A stretch of DNA of 64,000 bases, from NCBI RefSeq assembly GCF_006386545.1, contig NZ_SWAR01000010.1, forward strand, positions 1-64,000, written 5' to 3'. Both the position numbers and the translations under genes were made by a program. A model generated the notes under the pieces. The model was given only the letters and a program-made list of their open reading frames with translations, was not told the DNA's origin and did not search any database. Positions 29,003 to 36,567 of this stretch are shown in pieces; within the stretch, counting starts at the first letter, position 1; each line of letters opens with the position of its first letter. Source of the stretch: Methylibium rhizosphaerae. GTDB lineage: Bacteria; Pseudomonadota; Gammaproteobacteria; Burkholderiales; Burkholderiaceae_C.

Positions 29003-30135
29003 CAGCCCTTCCAGGTGAACGGGAACTTCAGCTGCCGGAAGAAGCCGTTGGGCACGTAGTCGCCCACCACGCCGTACTGCTTGGGCCATTCGCGGTCGGA
29101 CTGCACCGCGGTGCCGAACAGGTGGTCGAGGAAGGCGAAATGCGCCGCGTAGTTCTTGTCGATGGCCTCGTCGTCCTGCGAGTGGTGCCAGTGGTGGAAG
29201 TTGGGCGTGACGATGATGTAGCGCAGCGGACCCAGCCGCACGCTCACGTTGGCATGGTTGAACACCGCCTGGAAGCCGACGATCACGATGTAGGTGTCGA
29301 TGACTTCCTTGCTGAAGCCCAGCACGAAGATGGGCGCCAGCACCAGGGTGCGGGTGAGGATGAGCTCCAGGATGTGCTGCCGCGAGCCCGCCAGCCAGTC
29401 CATGCTCTTCACGCTGTGGTGCACCGCATGCAGGCGCCACAGCACCGGCACCTCGTGGTAGGCGCGATGCGTCCAGTACTGCACCAGGTCGGCCACCAGG
29501 ACGATCAGGAACAGCGCGATCGGGAACGGCAGGCCCTGCACCCAGCCGCGCACGCCGTCATGGGCCGCCCAGCCGAACAGCTTGTGCACCAGCAGGTTGG
29601 TGGCCAGCAGCACGAAGCCGACCACCATGTGGTTGACCAGGAAGTGGTGGAAGTCGGTCTGCCACTCGGCGCGGAATACCGGCTGGTCGCGCCGCAGCGC
29701 GAACAGCTTCTCGATGAACACGAAGATCAGCGTCGAGCCCAGCAGGTCGAGGATGAACCAGTCGAGACCGATGTAGGGCGTGTGGTCGGGGAAGTTCGGG
29801 TCCACCTCGACCTTGTGGCCGCCCAGCACCAGCGTGAGCGCCACCAGCGTGAAGGCCCAGAACGACAGCCAGCGCACGCGGCCGAACACCACGTTGAACA
29901 GCGCGATCGAGCCGGACACCACCATGGCCCAGTACATGACCAGCCGCAGCACCTCGACGTCGTAGCTCTTGCGCAGCTGCGGCGTGGTGAGGTACTCGGG
30001 GAAGTGGAAGGCCAGCACGCCCAGGAAGCACAGCACCGCCAGCAGCAGCGACACCACGCCGGACACCAGCCCCTTTCCGCTGCGCAGCTCGCCGTGCGAC
30101 CCGCTCAGCCGGTTCAGCTTGTCGAACATGCCCAT
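29002..30135 (-). CDS. Sterol desaturase / fatty acid hydroxylase family membrane enzyme
   Basis: A 377-residue integral membrane protein. Its di-iron histidine clusters are HRAYHEVPVLWRLHAVHHS and NFHHWHHSQDD, with five or so membrane helices before and between them. Family members hydroxylate or desaturate lipids using oxygen at the membrane. The substrate here is unknown; hopanoid or fatty-acid modification is possible. ATG at 30135 (MGMFDKL) or 30129 may be used. It is cotranslated with the flavoprotein, which might supply electrons (inference). Confidence 0.9.
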   Translation of the reverse strand: MGMFDKLNRLSGSHGELRSGKGLVSGVVSLLLAVLCFLGVLAFHFPEYLTTPQLRKSYDVEVLRLVMYWAMVVSGSIALFNVVFGRVRWLSFWAFTLVALTLVLGGHKVEVDPNFPDHTPYIGLDWFILDLLGSTLIFVFIEKLFALRRDQPVFRAEWQTDFHHFLVNHMVVGFVLLATNLLVHKLFGWAAHDGVRGWVQGLPFPIALFLIVLVADLVQYWTHRAYHEVPVLWRLHAVHHSVKSMDWLAGSRQHILELILTRTLVLAPIFVLGFSKEVIDTYIVIVGFQAVFNHANVSVRLGPLRYIIVTPNFHHWHHSQDDEAIDKNYAAHFAFLDHLFGTAVQSDREWPKQYGVVGDYVPNGFFRQLKFPFTWKG

Positions 30136-30216
30136 CTGTCTTGCCCCTTTCCCTGCGAATGGCTGCGGATTATCCGTACCATCCGCCACTCCCGACCGCC
30201 CCGCCCCCTCAACTCG

Positions 30217-31347
30217 ATGACCCCTATCCGAGCCGCCGCCTGGGCCACACGCGCCAACTTCTTCTACAGCGGGTTCCTGTTCGCCACCTGGGGGGTTCAC
30301 GTGCCCACGGTGCGCGAGCACTACGGTCTCGGGGAGCAGGCGCTGGCCATGGCCATGCTGGCTGCCGGCGCGGGCGCGCTGGCCGGGCTGACCCAGGCCG
30401 GCCGCGCCATCGGGCGCCTGGGCGCCAAGCCGGTCACCCTGGCCAGCGGGCTGGTGGTGGCGGTGTGTGTCGCAGCGTTGCTGCTGACGAAGGACTACAC
30501 GGTGCTGGTGGCCACCATGGTGGCCTTCGGCGTGGCCTCCGGCCTGCTCGACGTGGCCATCAATGCCGAGGCGACCGAGCTGGAGCATGTGGCGCAGCGC
30601 AAGCTGATGAGCGGCTTCCACGGCATGTTCAGCCTGGGCGGCATGGCCGGTGCGGCCGCGGGCAGCGCCCTGCTGGCCGCCGGCGTGGCGCCGCAGGCGC
30701 ACCTGTGGGGCGTGGCGCTCGCCGGCGTGCTGGCCCTGGGGGTGGCCACCGCGCTGATGCTGCCGTTCAAGCCCGAAGCCGGCGGCGAATCTGCCGGCTT
30801 CAGCCTGCCACGCGGCAGCCTGCTGCTGCTGGGCGTGCTGGCCGCGCTGGGCCTCATCGCCGAGGGCGCGATGTACGACTGGAGCGTGCTCTACATGCAC
30901 CGCGAGCTGGGCAGCCCGCAGCAGCAGGCGGCCTTGGCCTACGCCAGCTTCTCGGCCGCGATGGCGGCGGCGCGCTTCGGCGGCGACTGGGTGCGCGAGC
31001 GCACCGAGCCCGCGGGGTTGATGCGCTGGAGCGCGTTGCTGTCGGCTGCCGCCATGGCCGCCACGCTGCTGATCGGCGAGCCCTGGGTGGCGCTCGTCGG
31101 TTTCGCGCTGGTGGGCGTGGGCATGGCCAACGTGGTGCCGGTGCTCTTCAGCGCTGCGGCCCGGGTGCCGGGCACCACGCCGGCCCACGGCATTGCGGCA
31201 GTCTCCTCCGTCGGCTACCTGGGCTTCATGGTGGGCCCGCCGCTGATCGGCGTGGTGGCGCAGCGCAGCTCGCTGGCCGTGGCGCTGTCGCTGGTGGTGA
31301 TGTTCGCAGCGACCCTGGCCGTGGCCGCGCGGCGGGCCTTGCGTTGA
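30217..31347 (+). CDS. MFS transporter
   Basis: A 376-residue permease with about twelve helices: MTPIRAAAWATRANFFYSGFLFATWGVHVPTVREHYGLGEQALAMAMLAAGAGALAG. It is of the YbjJ/fucose-permease-like type (FHGMFSLGGMAGAAAGSALL; GVGMANVVPVLFSAAAR). Substrate is not recognisable. It is divergent from the desaturase gene with an 81-base shared upstream region. Confidence 0.9.
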   Translation: MTPIRAAAWATRANFFYSGFLFATWGVHVPTVREHYGLGEQALAMAMLAAGAGALAGLTQAGRAIGRLGAKPVTLASGLVVAVCVAALLLTKDYTVLVATMVAFGVASGLLDVAINAEATELEHVAQRKLMSGFHGMFSLGGMAGAAAGSALLAAGVAPQAHLWGVALAGVLALGVATALMLPFKPEAGGESAGFSLPRGSLLLLGVLAALGLIAEGAMYDWSVLYMHRELGSPQQQAALAYASFSAAMAAARFGGDWVRERTEPAGLMRWSALLSAAAMAATLLIGEPWVALVGFALVGVGMANVVPVLFSAAARVPGTTPAHGIAAVSSVGYLGFMVGPPLIGVVAQRSSLAVALSLVVMFAATLAVAARRALR

Positions 31348-31557
31348 TGGCTGACGCGACGCTGCAAGCCCTGTCGCAGCTGGTTGCACTTGGTCGGCAC
31401 TCGGTCGGTCTTTCGTCATGACGGCAGGGGCCAAGGCCATTTAGGGTGCGTGCTGTATCGGATTCGAGGCCGACTCGTCCCGATGCGTTGGCCATGTGCG
31501 GCATCAGCCGGTTGCCGATCGGATTCAATCCGGCTGGAGCGGTGTCGTTGCCCGCAC

Positions 31558-31569
31558 CGTTTGCAAACG
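31558..31569. promoter_or_regulatory. 12-bp perfect palindrome upstream of xyloglucanase gene
   Basis: CGTTTGCAAACG is a perfect palindrome 21 bases before the GTG start of the GH74 gene. Its position and symmetry fit an operator, for instance of a LacI-type sugar regulator, but no regulator gene is adjacent. The rest of the 243-base gap holds no gene; a weaker AGCCGG/CCGGCT dyad lies near 31506-31535. Confidence 0.35.
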
Positions 31570-31590
31570 AAGAAATCCGAAAGCTGCAAC

Positions 31591-34191
31591 GTGAAAACGA
31601 CTGTTTGGCGACTGCTGGGCGCGGTCCTGTCGATAGCGGCGGCAGCCGGCGCGCACGCGCAGGCCTATCGCTGGGGCAATGTGGCATTCGGAGGCGGCGG
31701 CTACGTCTCCGGCGTCGTGGCGAGCAAGACGGAGCGCAACCTCTTCTACGCGCGAACCGACGTCGGCGGCGTGTACCGCTGGGACGCTGCGAACTCCACG
31801 TGGATCCCGCTGATGGACGGCGTGTCGCAGGCCGACGTCGGCCTGCTCGGCATCGAGGCGCTCGCGCTCGATCCGAGGGACAGCAAGGTGCTGTACGTCC
31901 TTGCTGGCACCTCGTACTTCAGCAACGGCAAGACCGTCGTGATGCGCTCGAGCAACTACGGCGCGAGCTTCGATCGCATTACCGACGTGTCGAACCTGTT
32001 CCGCGCGCACGGCAACGGCCATGGTCGCGGCAACGGCGAGAGGATGCAGGTCGACCCGGGCAACAGCAACGTGCTGTGGGTCGGCTCGCGCGGCCACGGG
32101 CTGTTCAAGAGCACCGACGCGGGCGCGAGCTTCAAGCGCGTCGAGTCGCTGCCCGTGACCACGACGAAGAACGAGGCCGGCATCAGCTTCGTGCTGCTCG
32201 ATCCGGGCAGCGTCAGCAACGGCGCCGCGCAGCGCATCTTCATCGGCGTGTCGCGCTTCGGCTCGGCGGGCGCCAACCTCTACCGCAGCGACAACGGCGG
32301 TGCGAGCTTCACGGCGGTCGCCCATGCGCCGGGCGACTACATGCCGCAGCGCGCCGCCCTTGCAAGCGACGGCAACCTGTACGTGACCTACGGCAACGGC
32401 TCCGGCCCGCACGGGGACCGGCGCGACGAGCTGAGGAAGATCGAGCCCATGGACAAGGGCGCGGTCTGGAAATACAACGTCTCGAACGGCACGTGGACCA
32501 ACGTGACGCCCGCCAACGTGACCCGGGCCTTCTCCGGCGTGTCGATCGATCCGTCGAACGCGCAGCGCGTGATCGTGTCCACCGTCAACGCGTGGATGCA
32601 GCAGGGCGACGGCTGGGCTGACCACTTCTTCCTCTCGGTCAACGGCGGCGCGACCTGGACCGACGTGGTGCAGCGCGGCTTCGTGCAGGACCCGAACGGC
32701 TTCAGCTGGGCCAAGGGCGCGGGCATTCACTGGGCGAGCGCGATCGAGTTCGATCCGTTCAACACGAAATCGGCCTGGGTCGTCTCGGGCAACGGGATCT
32801 TCCGCACGAGCGACATCGACGCGACCCCGACGACCTGGAAGTTCACAGTCAAGGGCATGGAAGAGACGGTGCCGGAGGTCGCGATCAGCGTGCCCGGCGG
32901 GCCGCTGCTCACGGCGATCGGCGACTTCGACGGCGCCCGCTACACGGATGTCACCGCGTACGCGCCGATCCACGCTCCGGCTATCGGGACGACGACGGGC
33001 CTGACCGTCGCGCCGGCGAAGACCAACATCGTCGTGCGGGTTGGCGGCGGGTATCAGATGTACCGCTCGACCGACACCGGCGCGACCTGGAGCAAGGTCA
33101 ACGGGGTCTGGGGAAACAAGGGCCACGTCGTGCTGTCGGCCGACGGTGCGAGCCTGCTGCACAACTTCCAGAACGCCGACAAGTCCTATTCGACCTTCCG
33201 CAGCACCAACTACGCGAGCAGCGAAGCCAAGTGGACGTGGGTGAGCGGCCTGAGCACCAGCTCCGCGCTGCATCCGGTCGCCGACCCGGTCAACGCGATG
33301 AAGTTCTATGCCTACGACAACGGCGTGCTGAAGGTCAGCACCGATGGGGGCGCGAGCTTCACCAACGCCGCGACGCTGGCCACCGGCGGCTCGACCAGGC
33401 TGCGCGCCGCGCCGGGCCGTGAGGGCGATGTCTGGGTTGCGCTGGGGGGCAACGGACTGGTTCGTTCGACGAACTCGGGCGCGAGCTTCACGACGATCGC
33501 GAACGTGACGGAGGCGCAGGCAGTCGGCTTTGGAAAGGCGGCGTCGGGCGCCAGCTACCCGACCGTGTTCATCTGGGGCAAGGTGGGCAGCGGCCCGACC
33601 GGGGCCTACCGATCCACTGACGCCGGTGCCAACTGGGTCCGCATCAACGACGACGCGCACCAGTACGGCGGCCCGGGCAACGGCAACTTCATCGTCGGCG
33701 ACATGAACACCGAGGGCGTGGTCTACATCAGCACGGCCGGCCGCGGCCTTGTCTACGGGGCTCCCGCCGGGGCGCCGGCTGGAGGGCGGCTGCAGGCTCG
33801 CCACAGCGGCAAGTGTCTCGACGTCAACGGCGCCAGCACGGCATCCGGCGCCGCGGTGATCCAGTGGGCCTGCCACGGCGGTGCGAACCAGCAGTGGAAC
33901 CTCGAAGACGCAGGCGGCGGCTACTGGCGCGTGAAGGCCGGCCACAGCGGCATGTGCCTGGACCTTGCGAGCCAGAGTACCGCCAACGCAGTGGGTCTCG
34001 TGCAGGCGAAGTGCGAGAGCCGCAGCAGCCAGCAATGGGCCACCGAAGACGCGGGCGGCGGCGTGCTGCGCCTGAAGTCGCGCTACAGCGGCCTGTGCGT
34101 GGACGTCAGTGGGGCCAGGACCGACGACAGCGCGCCGATCATCCAGTACACGTGTTCGACGTCGGGCAACCAGCTGTGGACGCGCAACTGA
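31591..34191 (+). CDS. GH74 xyloglucanase with C-terminal ricin-type (CBM13-like) domain
   Basis: An 866-residue secreted enzyme. The signal peptide is VKTTVWRLLGAVLSIAAAAGAHAQ. Residues about 25-725 form the two seven-bladed propellers of GH74: YARTDVGGVYRWD near the start holds the conserved catalytic Asp region, BNR-like repeats SxDxGASF recur, and LLTAIGDFDGARYTD marks the second conserved site. Residues about 732-866 form a ricin-type beta-trefoil with three repeats ending NQQWNLEDAGGG, SQQWATEDAGGG and NQLWTRN. It should cut xyloglucan, the main hemicellulose of dicot walls. The GTG start has a poor ribosome-binding site but the signal peptide fixes it. Confidence 0.88.
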   Translation: MKTTVWRLLGAVLSIAAAAGAHAQAYRWGNVAFGGGGYVSGVVASKTERNLFYARTDVGGVYRWDAANSTWIPLMDGVSQADVGLLGIEALALDPRDSKVLYVLAGTSYFSNGKTVVMRSSNYGASFDRITDVSNLFRAHGNGHGRGNGERMQVDPGNSNVLWVGSRGHGLFKSTDAGASFKRVESLPVTTTKNEAGISFVLLDPGSVSNGAAQRIFIGVSRFGSAGANLYRSDNGGASFTAVAHAPGDYMPQRAALASDGNLYVTYGNGSGPHGDRRDELRKIEPMDKGAVWKYNVSNGTWTNVTPANVTRAFSGVSIDPSNAQRVIVSTVNAWMQQGDGWADHFFLSVNGGATWTDVVQRGFVQDPNGFSWAKGAGIHWASAIEFDPFNTKSAWVVSGNGIFRTSDIDATPTTWKFTVKGMEETVPEVAISVPGGPLLTAIGDFDGARYTDVTAYAPIHAPAIGTTTGLTVAPAKTNIVVRVGGGYQMYRSTDTGATWSKVNGVWGNKGHVVLSADGASLLHNFQNADKSYSTFRSTNYASSEAKWTWVSGLSTSSALHPVADPVNAMKFYAYDNGVLKVSTDGGASFTNAATLATGGSTRLRAAPGREGDVWVALGGNGLVRSTNSGASFTTIANVTEAQAVGFGKAASGASYPTVFIWGKVGSGPTGAYRSTDAGANWVRINDDAHQYGGPGNGNFIVGDMNTEGVVYISTAGRGLVYGAPAGAPAGGRLQARHSGKCLDVNGASTASGAAVIQWACHGGANQQWNLEDAGGGYWRVKAGHSGMCLDLASQSTANAVGLVQAKCESRSSQQWATEDAGGGVLRLKSRYSGLCVDVSGARTDDSAPIIQYTCSTSGNQLWTRN

Positions 34192-34257
34192 ACGCGGCGC
34201 AAGCCGCGTCCCCCGCTGCCTGAGATGTAGGTTCGGCAGCGCGGGTGCTGCTGAACC
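34192..34257. terminator. Two hairpins between convergent xyloglucanase and ybiB genes
   Basis: The first hairpin, ACGCGGC-GCAA-GCCGCGT (34192-34209 region), starts right after the stop codon. The second, GGTTCGGCAGC/GCTGCTGAACC with a six-base loop (34230-34257), is an 11-bp stem with one G-T pair. Neither has a T-run. They probably act as bidirectional 3'-end structures. The remaining bases to 34347 show nothing recognisable. Confidence 0.45.
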
Positions 34258-34347
34258 CGCCGCGCCGGCAACCCAGCCGGTAGGGCCCGTGTGCCAGGCA
34301 TGGGCCGCCTGGCCAGCCGCTCCGTTCGGCCTGGCCGGCGTTTCGCG

Positions 34348-35322
34348 TCAGGCGGTTCTCTCGTGCACGCCGCCTTGCGCCTCGGGCAGCGCCCGCAGCG
34401 CCTGCAGGATGCATTCGACCTGCCGCAGGAGCGGCGCGGGCGCCGGCTTCTCGCCGCTGATCACGCTCTGGATGTAGTGGGCGGTGGTGGCCGCGTCGTT
34501 CTCGCGCGGCAGCACCGGCAGCTCGGTCAGCACGCCTTCATGCGCCGGCATCGACAGGTCGTCGCGCCACTGGCCGCCGATGCAGACCTCCAGCTTCGGT
34601 GAACGGCGCGGGTCGGCCACCGGCTCGCCTTCGGTGCCGCGCAGCAGCATCGCGTTGGCCCGGGTGTGCGCGAGAAACTCCTGGTGCGCGCTGCCGTATT
34701 CCGGGTGTGTGTAGTTCACCAGCCGCAGCGTGGGCAGCGGGTGGCCGCCGGCCGACCGGCAGGGGTCGAGCAGCTTGGCCACCGTGTGGCCCGGGTTGCG
34801 CAGGCCGACGGTCCAGCGCACGTCGAGCAGCTTGGCCAGCGGTGGGCTCAGTTGCTCGACGCGCATGAAAGCCGGCTCGTGGCGCGACCAGGCCGCTTCG
34901 ACGTCACCCGATTCGCGGGCCAGCGGCAGCCCCAGGTCATGAAAGATCGACGCGGTGGTGATGCGCCCGGGGTCGTGCGCCGGGCCGTGCACCAGCACCG
35001 GCACGCCTTCTTGAGCCAGCAGCAGCGCCAGCAGCGGCGTGAGGTTGGGCAGCTTGCGTGCGCCGTTGTACGAGGCGAGCAGCACGGCAGGCTTGGTGGG
35101 GCGCACCGGCATGCAGCGTTCGTTGGCCGCCTCCAGAAAGCCGGCCAGTTCGTCTGTGGTTTCGCCCTTGATGCGCATCGCCAGCGCGAATGCGCCCACC
35201 TCGAGATCGGTGACACGGCCGTCGAGCACCTGGCTCATCAGGTCGTAGGCCTGAGGCTGCGTCAATGAACGCGCACCTTCCTTGCCGCGGCCAATTTCCT
35301 TGATGTAGTGGCTGATGCTCAT
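34348..35322 (-). CDS. ybiB: YbiB-type (TrpD2) DNA-binding protein, anthranilate phosphoribosyltransferase-like
   Basis: A 324-residue protein with the phosphoribosyltransferase class III fold: MSISHYIKEIGRGKEGARSLTQPQAYDLMSQVLDGRVTDLEVGAFALAMRIKGETTDELAGFLEA, then LASYNGARKLPNLTPLLALLLAQEGVPVLVHG. The glycine-rich PRPP loop of true TrpD is altered, as in the TrpD2/YbiB branch, which binds nucleic acid rather than making tryptophan. The ATG at 35322 gives the standard length. It sits between the two polysaccharide-degrading genes without an evident link. Confidence 0.85.
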   Translation of the reverse strand: MSISHYIKEIGRGKEGARSLTQPQAYDLMSQVLDGRVTDLEVGAFALAMRIKGETTDELAGFLEAANERCMPVRPTKPAVLLASYNGARKLPNLTPLLALLLAQEGVPVLVHGPAHDPGRITTASIFHDLGLPLARESGDVEAAWSRHEPAFMRVEQLSPPLAKLLDVRWTVGLRNPGHTVAKLLDPCRSAGGHPLPTLRLVNYTHPEYGSAHQEFLAHTRANAMLLRGTEGEPVADPRRSPKLEVCIGGQWRDDLSMPAHEGVLTELPVLPRENDAATTAHYIQSVISGEKPAPAPLLRQVECILQALRALPEAQGGVHERTA

Positions 35323-35398
35323 GTGTGTGAACTCCCCAGGATCGTTTCGCAAGTACCGGGCCAGCCGGTGGGTGCGGCGCAGGCTGCGTCCACGCCGA

Positions 35399-36520
35399 TC
35401 ATGAGCCGAGCAGGGCGTCCCTGAGAGGCGTTCGCCAAGTGCGGGTCTGTGGGTCATAGAGCCCGAAACCGGAGGCGAATTCCCAGTAGGCCCAGCTCAT
35501 GCCGCGCTTTTCGGCTTCGTCTCTCATGAGTCGTGTGTAGGCCACGCGTGCCGGCATCGCCGCCTTGCTGTAGCTGCCGAATTCACCCAGATAGATCGGG
35601 TAGCGGTGCCGTGCCGACCAGGCGGCTGCCACGTCCAACGGTGCGCGCAACTGCGCCTGCTGCGCTGCCGAGCAACACGGCGTGCCCAGCCACGAGGCGC
35701 TGCGACTTTCCCACTCCGCGCCCTGGTGGCTGAACTCGAAGGGCTGGTAGTTGTGCACGGTCACGATCAGGTGCGGGTCGTTGGGCAACACCAGCTTGTC
35801 GAGTGCGTCGGCGCTGTTCCAGTGCGTCGGGCCGATGACCACCACACGCGTCTGGTTGGTCTGCCGCACCGCGTTCAACGCTCGCGCAGCCAGATCGTTC
35901 CAGCGCTCGTTCTGCTCGCCGTGGGGCTCGTTGTACAGCTCGAACACCAGGTTCGCCGGCTTGTCGCGGTAGCGCTGTGCAATCTGCTTCCACAGGTTGA
36001 GGAAGCGCAGCCGCACCACGCTCGGCTGCACCTCGAGTTCGGCCGGGTCGAGCCGATCGCCGTCGAGTTGGCGGTAGTGGTGCATGTTGAGCACCACCAC
36101 CAGTCCGCGCCCAAGCAGCAGGTCGACGGCGTGGTCCACGCGCCGGGCGAAGGCCTCGTCGATGGTGGCGTCGCCGGTCAAGGCTGCATGGTTGCTCCAC
36201 CGCACAGGCAGGCGCACGCTCTGGAAGCCGGCCTCGACGGCCTTGTCGGCGAACTCGTCCTGCAGGTGGATGCCCCATGCGCCTTCGGTCGGGGCCTCGA
36301 GCATGTTGCCGAAGTTCACGCCGCGGCCCAGCGACTTGGCCAGGGCCAGCGCCTGTGGCGACGCACCTGGAGGCGAGCCGCTAGGCATCGGCGCAAACGC
36401 TTCCAAGGCCGCCGCCGCAGCGCGGCTGTCGGCCGTCGCGCAACTCGCCAGGCAGGCACACAACAGGACCGCAGCCAAGCTGGCGGCGGCCAGGCGGCAC
36501 GCACGACTCCAGGTTTTCAT
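35399..36520 (-). CDS. GH5-family endoglucanase-like lipoprotein
   Basis: A 373-residue glycoside hydrolase. A lipoprotein signal ends in the lipobox LASC27. The GH5 barrel follows: GVNFGNMLEAPTEG, VRLPVRWSNHA, LNMHHYRQLDG, acid/base Glu198 in LYNEPHG, VHNYQPFEFSHQG and nucleophile Glu313 in YLGEFGSYS. It should hydrolyse beta-1,4-glucans at the cell surface or periplasm. With the GH74 enzyme 1.2 kb away it suggests use of plant cell-wall glucans. It lies 47 bases after nasA on the same strand with no terminator seen, so some readthrough is possible. Confidence 0.92.
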   Translation of the reverse strand: MKTWSRACRLAAASLAAVLLCACLASCATADSRAAAAALEAFAPMPSGSPPGASPQALALAKSLGRGVNFGNMLEAPTEGAWGIHLQDEFADKAVEAGFQSVRLPVRWSNHAALTGDATIDEAFARRVDHAVDLLLGRGLVVVLNMHHYRQLDGDRLDPAELEVQPSVVRLRFLNLWKQIAQRYRDKPANLVFELYNEPHGEQNERWNDLAARALNAVRQTNQTRVVVIGPTHWNSADALDKLVLPNDPHLIVTVHNYQPFEFSHQGAEWESRSASWLGTPCCSAAQQAQLRAPLDVAAAWSARHRYPIYLGEFGSYSKAAMPARVAYTRLMRDEAEKRGMSWAYWEFASGFGLYDPQTRTWRTPLRDALLGS

Positions 36521-36567
36521 CAGCGTCTCCGAGGGATGGTGCCGACGATTCTAGGAAGCCCAGTGCT

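Noticed and set aside
31384-31590. N-terminal extension of the xyloglucanase gene from a TTG at 31384
   Set aside because: The extra 69 residues are Arg/Cys-rich without homology pattern, and a complete signal peptide begins at the GTG 31591.
34230-34257. Another hairpin with a six-base loop
   Set aside because: Its loop is GCGGGT, lacking A at position 1, it is single, and it lies between convergent genes, so it is treated as a 3'-end structure.
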